Shown here: in pieces, positions 1 through 7,789 of the stretch
Layout of the letters: the number at the start of each line of letters is the position of its first letter
Numbering within the stretch: position 1 is the stretch's first letter
NCBI GenBank assembly: GCA_025453855.1
Contig: JALOPO010000057.1
Span: 1-8,577, forward strand
DNA from: Gemmatimonadaceae bacterium
GTDB taxonomy: Bacteria; Gemmatimonadota; Gemmatimonadetes; Gemmatimonadales; Gemmatimonadaceae
Reading direction: 5' to 3'
DNA: 8,577 nucleotides
Notes under the pieces: model-generated
What the model was told of the DNA's origin: nothing
What the model saw: only the letters and a program-made list of their open reading frames with translations
Database searches by the model: none
Position numbers and translations under genes: made by a program

Positions 1-1052
1 GCGCGCAGGGCGGCGGCGCCGTTGATCCCGATGGTCAAGGCCGATGGCTACGGGTTGGGGGCCGGCGAGGTCGTGCACGCGCTCGCGCCCGAGCGGCCGC
101 TGGCGTGGGGCGTGGCGACGGTCGCCGAGGCTGCGGCGCTCCGGGCGCGGGGGGTGACAGGGCGCATCATCGCCTTCACGCCGGCGTTGCCGCAGGACTT
201 CCCGTCGGCCCGGAGCGCTGGCGTGGAGCTCGTGCTCGAGTCGCCCGCTGCCATCGCGGAATGGTCCGGTGCCAGAGGTGCCTGGCACCTGCAGGTCGAC
301 ACGGGGATGTCGCGCGCCGGCATCCGGTGGGACGACGCCACCGCGATCACGCCACCGCGATCGGCGCGGCGCTCGCGGCCGGCGATGCACCGGCGAGCGT
401 CTTCACGCACTTCCACAGCGCCGACGTCCCCGACGACACGATGGCGGGGCAGCTCGCGAGGTTCACGCAGGTGCTGGCCGGCTTCGACGAGCGGCCGGCG
501 TGCGTGCACGTCGCCAACAGCGCCGCGATCCTGCGCGGTGTGCCGGGCGGGCCGTGGGATGCCGCGCGACCGGGGATCGCGCTCTACGGTGTCTCGACCT
601 GGCCGGGGAGCGACTGGACACCGGCGCCGGTGGCGACGCTCACGGCGCCGATCGTGGCGCTGCGCGACATCCCGGCGGGCGAGAGCGTGAGCTATCTCGC
701 GACCTGGCGCGCGGCGTCCACGCGCCGCATCGCGACCGTGGCCTGCGGCTACGCGGATGGACTGCCGCGCACCGCCGGCAACACCCACGTCGCACGGGTG
801 CATGACGCGTCGGTGCCGATCGTCGGCGTGGTCACCATGGACATGGCGATGCTCGATGTCACCGATGTGCCGTGCGAGGTCGGCGACGAGGCGACGATCA
901 TCGGGTGGGGCGGAGCCACCGTCGCCGATCTCGCGCGTGCGACCGGTCGCTCGCCGTACGAGCTGCTCACGGGGCTCCGCCCGCGGGGCGTTCGCGTCTC
1001 GGTGGACACCGGTCCCGCCCGGGCGCCGCGGCTCGCGGGAGCATCGGCATGA
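1..1052 (+). pseudogene. alr: Alanine racemase, 5'-truncated by the window and frameshifted
   Basis: PLP-dependent racemase that interconverts L- and D-alanine for peptidoglycan synthesis in the cytoplasm. The reading frame is open from base 1 and the true start lies upstream. The PLP-lysine motif PMVKADGYGLG is at bases 28-60 (Lys codon 37-39), and LQVDTGMSRAGI follows near 290-325. After an exact 14-bp tandem duplication (335-362) the conserved sequence continues in another frame: FTHFHSAD, AARPGIALYG, the catalytic-Tyr motif CGYADGLPR (Tyr codon 750-752) and VTMDMAMLDV, ending at TGA 1050-1052. Removing one repeat copy restores one continuous racemase. As given, translation would leave the family sequence after base 348 and stop at TGA 688-690 with an Arg-rich nonsense tail. 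No other disruption is visible, so the lesion is recent or a sequence error. Family identity is sure; whether the gene is dead in the organism is not. Confidence 0.9.
335..362 (+). repeat. Exact 14-bp tandem duplication inside alr
   Basis: The 14-mer ACGCCACCGCGATC occurs at 335-348 and again, directly adjacent and identical, at 349-362. The flanking bases do not extend the repeat on either side. Fourteen is not a multiple of three, so the second copy shifts the alr frame. Deleting one copy joins DDATAI to GAALAAGDAP, which reads through into the conserved downstream racemase sequence. It looks like a slipped-strand duplication or an assembly/sequencing error. Confidence 0.95.
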
Positions 1053-2230
1053 CGTCGCCGACCACGCGTCGCGCCGCGTTGATCGTGCTCGATGGTGTGG
1101 GGTGTGGCGAGGCGCCCGATGCGGCGCACTACGGCGACGCGGGGAGCGACACGCTCCGCCACGTGCTCGCCGCGTCGCCCGCGCTGCGACTCCCGGCATT
1201 CGAGCGCCTCGGGCTCGGCCATCTCGGCGCGCTGCCGAACGTGCCACCCGCGCCGGAGCCCGAGGGAGCGGTGCTCCGCTGCACGCCGCGCTCGGCAGGG
1301 AAGGACTCGACCACCGGGCACTGGGAGCTGTGCGGCGTCGTGCTCGAGCGTCCGTTCCCGACCTATCCGCACGGCTTTCCCGCCGAGGTGATCGACGCCT
1401 TCGCGCGGGCCACCGGACGCGCGGTGCTCGGCAACCGCGTCGCGAGCGGCACGGCGATCCTCGACGAGCTCGCGGCCGAGCACGTGCGCACCGGCGCCTG
1501 GATCGTCTACACCTCCGCCGACTCCGTCTTCCAGGTCGCGGCGCACGAGGACGTCGTGCCGCTCGACGAGCTGTACGCCGCCTGCGAGCACGCGCGTGCG
1601 ATGCTTGCGCCGCCGCACGACGTCTCGCGCGTGATCGCGCGGCCGTTCGTCGGGCACGCGGGCGCGTGGCGGCGCACCACCAACCGACGCGACTACAGCC
1701 TCGCACCGCCGGCGGGGACGCTGCTCGACGCGCTCGCCGCGGCGGGGATCGCGCGCACCGGCGTGGGAAAGGTCGACGACCTGTTCGCGGGGCGTGCGAT
1801 CACCAGCACGCACACCGCCAGCAACGCCGAGGGGATCGTGTTCGTGCAGCGCTGGCTCGAGTCGCGCACGCCCGGCCTGCTCTTCGCGAACCTCGTCGAT
1901 TTCGACCAGCTCTTCGGTCACCGCAACGACGTGGCGGGCTTCGCCGGTGCGCTCGCGCAGTTCGACGCGGCGCTCCCCGCGCTGCTGCAGGCGCTTGGCC
2001 CCGACACGCTCCTCCTGCTGACCGCCGACCACGGCAATGATCCCACGACGCCGAGCACCGATCATGCGCGCGAGTGCGTGCCGCTGCTGGTGGCGGGGAA
2101 TGGGGTGCGTCGTGGCGCGTTGCCGCCGCGCGCCACCTTCGCCGACGTCGGTGCGACGCTCGCCGACTGGTTCGGTCTCGACTGGCGCGGGGCGGGGACG
2201 AGCTTCCTCGCCGAGCTGGTGGCGCCATGA
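1049..2230 (+). CDS. deoB: Phosphopentomutase
   Basis: Alkaline-phosphatase-superfamily mutase that interconverts (deoxy)ribose 1-phosphate and 5-phosphate in nucleoside salvage, in the cytoplasm. The product is 393 aa, normal for the family. Metal and catalytic motifs are in order: VLDGVG (Asp15), GKDSTTGHWE (85-94), YTSADSVFQ, RPFVG, VDFDQLFGHRND (Asp286, His291), TADHGND (Asp327, His328) and STDHARE (His339). From memory, the last five carry the same numbers as the Mn ligands of the Bacillus cereus enzyme. The phosphate-accepting residue, Thr85 there, would be Ser87 here, an unusual but chemically conservative change. The start ATG overlaps the alr stop (ATGA, 1049-1052) and is preceded by GGGAG at 1037-1041, 7 bases away, so coupling to alr is likely. 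The cdd start overlaps its stop. This neighbour also belongs to nucleoside salvage. Confidence 0.95.
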   Translation: MTSPTTRRAALIVLDGVGCGEAPDAAHYGDAGSDTLRHVLAASPALRLPAFERLGLGHLGALPNVPPAPEPEGAVLRCTPRSAGKDSTTGHWELCGVVLERPFPTYPHGFPAEVIDAFARATGRAVLGNRVASGTAILDELAAEHVRTGAWIVYTSADSVFQVAAHEDVVPLDELYAACEHARAMLAPPHDVSRVIARPFVGHAGAWRRTTNRRDYSLAPPAGTLLDALAAAGIARTGVGKVDDLFAGRAITSTHTASNAEGIVFVQRWLESRTPGLLFANLVDFDQLFGHRNDVAGFAGALAQFDAALPALLQALGPDTLLLLTADHGNDPTTPSTDHARECVPLLVAGNGVRRGALPPRATFADVGATLADWFGLDWRGAGTSFLAELVAP

Positions 2231-2652
2231 TGGAGCCGGCGCTCGTGGTGCTCGAGCGCGCCGCGCTGGCGGCGATGGGGCGTGCCTACGCGCCCTACTC
2301 GCGCTTCCGCGTGGGCGCGGCGCTCGAGGGCGGTGACGGATCGCTGCATGCGGGGTGCAACGTGGAGAACGCGTCGTTCCCCGCCGGGACCTGCGCCGAG
2401 CGCGTGGCGCTCGGCCGCGCCGTCGCCGACGGGGTCCGGCACTTCCGCCGCCTCGTCATCGCGACCGAGGCGGCAACCCCCACGCCGCCCTGCGGTATCT
2501 GTCGGCAGGCGCTCTCCGAATTCGCGCCGGCGCTCGAGGTGACCAGCATCACCGCGGGCGGCGGTCGGGCCACGTGGCGCCTCGATGCCCTTCTTCCCGA
2601 TGCCTTCGTGCCGGCGCAGCTCCCCGGGCCGGCCCGTGATTCCTCGTCCTGA
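2227..2652 (+). CDS. cdd: Cytidine deaminase, small homotetrameric type
   Basis: Zinc hydrolase converting cytidine and deoxycytidine to uridine and deoxyuridine in pyrimidine salvage. At 141 aa it has the length of the short tetrameric class rather than the two-domain E. coli type. The signatures are YAPYSRFRVGAAL (21-33, substrate side), GCNVENASFPAGTCAER with zinc ligand Cys56 and proton-shuttle Glu58, and PPCGICRQ with zinc ligands Cys89 and Cys92. The start is ATG 2227, which overlaps the deoB stop as ATGA. A second ATG follows immediately at 2230, so the protein could begin one residue later. No strong ribosome-binding site precedes it, consistent with translational coupling to deoB. 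Together deoB and cdd form a nucleoside salvage pair. The C-terminal dozen residues (PGPARDSSS) look like a disordered tail. Confidence 0.95.
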   Translation: MMEPALVVLERAALAAMGRAYAPYSRFRVGAALEGGDGSLHAGCNVENASFPAGTCAERVALGRAVADGVRHFRRLVIATEAATPTPPCGICRQALSEFAPALEVTSITAGGGRATWRLDALLPDAFVPAQLPGPARDSSS

Positions 2653-2656
2653 CCTC

Positions 2657-3949
2657 ATGCCGCGTGTCCTCCCGCGCCTGGTGACCCTCGCCGGTCTCCT
2701 CGCGCTCGTCGCCTGCGCCGAACGGACCGACGGCTCGTCGGCCTGCCCGTCGCTCTGCACCGATCCCACGCTCGCCGTGCGCGACACCGTCTTCGACGCG
2801 GTGACGCTCGACACGGCGTTCGGCGGCTTCCCGCTGCCGGGAGCGCTGCAGCAGACCGTCGACCCGTACCTGCCGCTCGTGCGGCGCGGCGACACGGCCG
2901 ACGTGCGGCTCGTCTTCCGCTTCGATTCGCTCCCGCAGTCGGTGAGCACGACCGACACCACGCCGGTGACGCGCGTGCGGAGCGCCGCCCTGCTCGTGAC
3001 CGTCGACTCGACGGCCATCGGCGCGCGCCCCGCCGATGGCGTGACGATCGACCTCTTCGACGTCGACACCGTCACCGCCGCCGACTCCATCCCCGCGACG
3101 ATGGCGCCGCTCTTCCGCCCCGACCGACGGATCGGCGGCGGCGTGATCACGGCCGCGCAGACCCGTGACCTGGTCGTCGACACGCTGCGCATCGACGACG
3201 CGGTGGTGCTCGATCGCATCCGTCGCGGGGCGCGCTTGCGCATCGGCGTGCAGGCGCGCGGGTCGGCGCCCGTCGCCATCCGGCTGCTCGACGTGGGCTC
3301 CGGTGCGGCCGGCTTCGTGCCGCGCCTGCGCTACGATGCCTCGCCCAACGACACCGTCCGCGAGCGGCTCCTCTTCACGCGATCGCTCACGCCGACGGCG
3401 AGTGCCGGCTCGTACCGCAGCCAGGTGCTCGTCGTGCGCGGCACGGCGCCGCTCGGCGGCGGCGCACTCGAGGTGGGCGGACTCCCGGCATGGCGCAGCT
3501 ATCTCGCCTTCGCCATCCCGCGCCGCTTCTTCGACAGCGTGACGGTCGTGCGCGCCACGCTCGACCTGGTGCAGCGGCCGCGTCGGGATGTCGCCGCCGC
3601 GCGCGACACGGTGGGCGTGCGTCCGCGCCTCGTCACCGCCGGCCGCGAGATCACCGACGTGCGCCAGCAGGTGGCGCTGCTCAACGCGGTGCTCGAGGGG
3701 GCGCGCTTCCCCGTGGTCCCGCTGGTCCCCGCCGACAGCGGGCTGCGGAACTTCGACGTCGGCCCGCTGCTCAACGCCTGGGCCACGCGCGCCGACACGC
3801 TCGCCCCGCAGGCGCTCGTGCTCTTCAGCGAGGGCGAGGGCGTGCTCGAGGCCCCGTTCGCCTTCTGGTCGCGCGAGGCGCCGCAGGCGTCGCTGCGCCC
3901 GCGTCTTCGCGTCACGTACGCGCCCCGTCGCCCCACGATCCTCCCATGA
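2657..3949 (+). CDS. Putative lipoprotein with two DNRLRE-like beta modules, function unknown
   Basis: The product is 430 aa from ATG 2657, 4 bases after the cdd stop. The start is chosen because it places a lipoprotein signal at the N-terminus: basic MPRVLPR, a hydrophobic core, then the lipobox LVAC with Cys20. Cys30 and Cys34 could form a disulfide. The mature part is rich in Asp, Thr, Val and Arg with alternating beta-strand patterns. Two halves, about 45-226 and 230-425, share a layout: a strand such as VRLVFRFDSLP or YLAFAIPRRFF, then an alternating strand (RSAALLVTVD; RATLDLVQRP), ending in PRLRYDA or PRLRVTYAP. FDVGPLLNAWAT followed by a final PRLRV strand recalls DNRLRE-type cell-surface beta-sandwich domains, but this is pattern resemblance only. 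The frame extends upstream to 2585, but that ATG gives no signal peptide. It overlaps the next gene, a barrel, by 4 bases, suggesting an envelope pair. Confidence 0.75.
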   Translation: MPRVLPRLVTLAGLLALVACAERTDGSSACPSLCTDPTLAVRDTVFDAVTLDTAFGGFPLPGALQQTVDPYLPLVRRGDTADVRLVFRFDSLPQSVSTTDTTPVTRVRSAALLVTVDSTAIGARPADGVTIDLFDVDTVTAADSIPATMAPLFRPDRRIGGGVITAAQTRDLVVDTLRIDDAVVLDRIRRGARLRIGVQARGSAPVAIRLLDVGSGAAGFVPRLRYDASPNDTVRERLLFTRSLTPTASAGSYRSQVLVVRGTAPLGGGALEVGGLPAWRSYLAFAIPRRFFDSVTVVRATLDLVQRPRRDVAAARDTVGVRPRLVTAGREITDVRQQVALLNAVLEGARFPVVPLVPADSGLRNFDVGPLLNAWATRADTLAPQALVLFSEGEGVLEAPFAFWSREAPQASLRPRLRVTYAPRRPTILP

Positions 3950-5103
3950 GCCGCCGCCTTCGTCTCCTCGCGGGCGCGGCCCTCGCGCTCCCCGCCACCC
4001 TGCTCGCGCAGGGCTCGGTGAGTTCGCAGGGCTTCGGCTATCCCACCGGACAGCTGACCACGCGCGCCCTCGGCACCGGTGGCGCGATGGCGGAGTTCGA
4101 TCCCGCGGCGCCGATCAACCCGGCGGCCACCGGCAACTGGGGCGTCATGGGCGCCTATGCGCAGTACGCGCCCGAGCGCCGCACGACGACCGTGGGTGGC
4201 TCGCGCGCATCGACCTTCCTGCCGCGCTTTCCCGTCTTCTCGTTCGGCATCCCGATCGGCGAGCGTCTCGCCTTCGGCGTGAGCGCGAGCACGCTCCTCG
4301 AGCGCAACTTCGTCACGCAGGTCACCGGGCTGCAGCCGGTGCGCGACGACACGGTCAGCGTGGTCACCACCAACGAGGTGCGCGGCAACATGTCCGACCT
4401 GCGCTTCTCGGCCGCCTACACGGTGCGGCCGTGGCTCAAGGTCGGCGCGGCGTACCACGTGATCGGGGGCGAGAACCGGATCCGCGTGCAGCGCGTCTTC
4501 AACCGGCGCGGGACGACGGTGGTCGACTCCACGCTGTCGACGGTGAACGAGAACTCCGATCTCGGCTTCGATGGCGGCGCGTGGTCGGTGGGCCTCGACG
4601 TGCGGCCGCTTCCGAATCTCTTCGTGGCGGCGAGCGTGCGGCAGGGGCTCTCGCTGGAGAGCCGAGTGGGGAGCTTCGTCCCGTCGCGCGCCGACGTCCC
4701 CGATCGCATGGGGCTCGCGGTGCGCTACGACGGCCTCGGGGGCACGCGCCTCGCCGCGCGATGGGAGCGCACGAGCTGGTCGCAGCTGCAGTCGCTCGGC
4801 TCGGGCGGGTCGCGCGCCTTCGACACGCAGGAGTTCGGCGGTGGCGTGGAACTCAACGGCCCGTCGATCCAGCGCATCCCCACCGACCTGCGCATCGGCT
4901 ACCGGCAGCGCACGCTCCCGTTCGGCGTGAACGGCGTGCAGCCCGAGGAGCGCGGCCTGGGTGGCGGCGTCGCGCTCCCGTTCGCGCGCGGGCGCTTCAT
5001 CGCCGAAGTGGCCGTGGAGCGGCTCTCGCGCACGGTGCCCGGGCTCGCGAACGTCTCCGAGTCGGGGTGGACGACGGCGGTGTCGTTCCGCCTGCGCCCG
5101 TGA
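3946..5103 (+). CDS. FadL/PorV-like outer-membrane beta-barrel protein
   Basis: The product is 385 aa. The N-terminus is a Sec signal peptide: MSRRLRLL, a hydrophobic stretch, then probable cleavage near TLLA|QGS. The mature start resembles the FadL/OMPP1 and PorV families: ALGTGGAMAEFDPAAPINPAAT, close to their pattern of a Gly-rich turn followed by a conserved Asn-Pro-Ala. The rest is alternating polar/hydrophobic strands split by Asp/Gly/Arg loops (RFSAAYTVRPWLKVGAAYHV; LRIGYRQRTLPF; RFIAEVAVERL), ending with a final strand, VSFRLRP. FadL relatives move hydrophobic compounds across the outer membrane; PorV relatives assist type IX secretion. Neither role can be chosen from sequence alone. 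ATG 3946 overlaps the lipoprotein stop as ATGA, so the two products are probably made in step and may interact. The frame runs upstream to 3490, but that stretch lies inside the lipoprotein gene and has no signal peptide. Confidence 0.75.
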   Translation: MSRRLRLLAGAALALPATLLAQGSVSSQGFGYPTGQLTTRALGTGGAMAEFDPAAPINPAATGNWGVMGAYAQYAPERRTTTVGGSRASTFLPRFPVFSFGIPIGERLAFGVSASTLLERNFVTQVTGLQPVRDDTVSVVTTNEVRGNMSDLRFSAAYTVRPWLKVGAAYHVIGGENRIRVQRVFNRRGTTVVDSTLSTVNENSDLGFDGGAWSVGLDVRPLPNLFVAASVRQGLSLESRVGSFVPSRADVPDRMGLAVRYDGLGGTRLAARWERTSWSQLQSLGSGGSRAFDTQEFGGGVELNGPSIQRIPTDLRIGYRQRTLPFGVNGVQPEERGLGGGVALPFARGRFIAEVAVERLSRTVPGLANVSESGWTTAVSFRLRP

Positions 5104-5121
5104 GCTGAGGCGGGGCGCGGC

Positions 5122-6372
5122 ATGCGGGTGCACCTGGCGACGATCGGCTGCCGCGCCAACCAGTACGACACCGAGACGGTCGCGGCGATGGTCGCGGCCG
5201 CGGGCGGCACCGTCGTCGAGACGCCGCACGACGCCGACGTGGCGCTCGTGAACTCGTGCGCGGTGACGGCCGAGGCCGAGGCCGACCTGCGCCGGCAGCT
5301 CCGCCGCATCGCGCGCGTCGCCCCGACGGTGCGCACGGTGGTGATGGGGTGCGCGAGCGCGCGCGATCCCGACGGCGTGCGTGCGTTGCCCACCGTGTCG
5401 CATGCCATCGCCGGCTTCGACGCGACCGCCGTGGGCGAGGCGCTCGCGCTCCCGCCCGAGGCATGGAGCGCGGCCGCCACACGGCAGGGCGGGGCGCGCG
5501 CCCTCCTGCGCGTGCAGGATGGCTGCGACGAGCACTGCACCTTCTGCGCGACGACGCTCGCGCGTGGTGCGCAGCGCTCGCGCCCGGTGGATGCGCTCTG
5601 CGACGAAGCGGAGCGGCTCGCCGACGCGCATCCCGAGATCGTCCTCACCGGGATCCACGTCGGCACGTACGGGCGCGACATCGGGAGCTCGCTCTCGGCA
5701 CTCGTGCTGGCGCTGATGGCGCGGGTGCCGGCGGTGCGGTTCCGCCTCGCGAGCGTCGAGGCGACCGAAGTCGACGATGCGCTGGCCGAGCTCCTCGCCG
5801 GTGCGCCGCGACAGCTCGCGCCGTCGCTGCACGCGCCGCTGCAGAGCGGGAGCGACGCGGTGCTGCGCCGCATGGGGCGCCACTGGTACACCGCGGCGAG
5901 CTATGCGCGAGCCGTGGAGCGTCTCGTGCGCCGTGCGCCGGTCTTCGGCCTCGGCGCCGACGTGATCGTCGGCTTTCCCGGCGAGACGGATGCCGACTTC
6001 GCCGCCACCGAGGCGCTCGTGCGCGCGCTCCCGTTCACGGCGCTGCACGTCTTCCCGTACTCGCCGCGCCCCGGGACCGCTGCGCTCCGGCTCGGCGACC
6101 CGCCGGCGGCGGCGGTCGTCGCGGTGCGCCGCGAGGCGCTGCGCGCCCTGGCCGAGGAGAAGGCCGCGCGCCATCGGCGCAGCCGCGATGGCGGCGCGGC
6201 GGATCTCGTGATCGTCGGGCGCCCCGACGGGGACCGGACGGGACTCAGCGAGGATTACCTTTCCGTCCGCCTCGCCGCGCCGGCGCCGCCGCGCGCCACG
6301 CGTCACCGGGCGACGCTCGCCTGCCACGACGACGACGGGCGCGCCACGCTGGTGGCGCGGCTCGCTCCCTGA
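5122..6372 (+). CDS. mtaB: tRNA t6A37 methylthiotransferase MtaB
   Basis: Radical SAM enzyme that adds a methylthio group to t6A at position 37 of tRNAs reading ANN codons. The product is 416 aa. The N-terminal MTTase domain has the three auxiliary-cluster cysteines Cys10 (TIGCRANQYDTE), Cys46 (VNSCAVT) and Cys77 (VMGCAS). The radical SAM CxxxCxxC is Cys135, Cys139 and Cys142 (GCDEHCTFC). Further on are LTGIHVGTYG, APLQSGSDAVLRRMGR, DVIVGFPGETDADF and YSPRPGTAA, followed by a short, diverged TRAM-like tail. The GCRxNQYDTE signature favours MtaB over MiaB or RimO. Start ATG 5122 lies 18 bases after the barrel gene, with purine-rich GAGGCGGGG at 5107-5115 as ribosome-binding site. It is the clearest such site in the window, so this gene probably initiates independently. 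miaB follows 11 bases downstream. Confidence 0.92.
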   Translation: MRVHLATIGCRANQYDTETVAAMVAAAGGTVVETPHDADVALVNSCAVTAEAEADLRRQLRRIARVAPTVRTVVMGCASARDPDGVRALPTVSHAIAGFDATAVGEALALPPEAWSAAATRQGGARALLRVQDGCDEHCTFCATTLARGAQRSRPVDALCDEAERLADAHPEIVLTGIHVGTYGRDIGSSLSALVLALMARVPAVRFRLASVEATEVDDALAELLAGAPRQLAPSLHAPLQSGSDAVLRRMGRHWYTAASYARAVERLVRRAPVFGLGADVIVGFPGETDADFAATEALVRALPFTALHVFPYSPRPGTAALRLGDPPAAAVVAVRREALRALAEEKAARHRRSRDGGAADLVIVGRPDGDRTGLSEDYLSVRLAAPAPPRATRHRATLACHDDDGRATLVARLAP

Positions 6373-6383
6373 CTCCGCTCGCC

Positions 6384-7718
<1,335 letters not shown>

Positions 7719-7734
7719 GACGTGCCGAGCGGGT

Positions 7735-7760
7735 GGCGCGCGCATGATGATGCGCGCGCC
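7735..7760 (+). terminator. Perfect 11-bp GC-rich hairpin after miaB, possible terminator
   Basis: Left arm GGCGCGCGCAT (7735-7745) and right arm ATGCGCGCGCC (7750-7760) are exact reverse complements around a GATG loop (7746-7749). It starts 16 bases after the miaB stop and ends about 30 bases before the proposed comEC start. The downstream tract GAATGTTGT is only mildly T-rich, so this is not a textbook Rho-independent terminator. Weak U-tracts are common in very GC-rich genomes. It could instead be an mRNA-stabilising or attenuating hairpin. Confidence 0.5.
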
Positions 7761-7789
7761 CGAATGTTGTCGGCGATGATCACGGACCG

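Noticed and set aside
22..690. A self-contained 222-residue alr-like protein starting at TTG 22
   Set aside because: The frame is open to base 1 and the residues before it fit a racemase N-terminus. A start at 22 would put the PLP lysine at residue 6, and everything after base 348 is out-of-frame Arg-rich sequence.
48..1706. 552-codon open frame on the - strand
   Set aside because: It is antisense to alr and deoB, Arg-rich and without recognisable motifs; a GC-bias shadow.
749..2065. 438-codon open frame on the - strand
   Set aside because: It is antisense to the alr 3' part and deoB; there is no motif, and the sense strand has complete catalytic motifs.
3490..3945. Upstream extension of the barrel gene to ATG 3490
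   Set aside because: This part lies inside the lipoprotein gene in another frame and is Arg/Ala-rich; ATG 3946 begins a proper signal peptide.
3499..6327. Very long (942-codon) open frame on the - strand
   Set aside because: It runs opposite the lipoprotein, the barrel and mtaB, all with clear family or signal features. Its translation is Arg/Ala/His-rich low-complexity sequence, as expected antisense to GC-rich coding DNA.
5256..6383. Upstream extension of miaB to 5256, as if fused to mtaB
   Set aside because: The stretch is the shadow frame of mtaB, Arg-rich with no motifs. Full-length MiaB begins at 6384.
7719..7789. Sigma-70-like promoter for comEC
   Set aside because: TTGTCG near 7767 has no convincing -10 box at the right distance, so no promoter is called.
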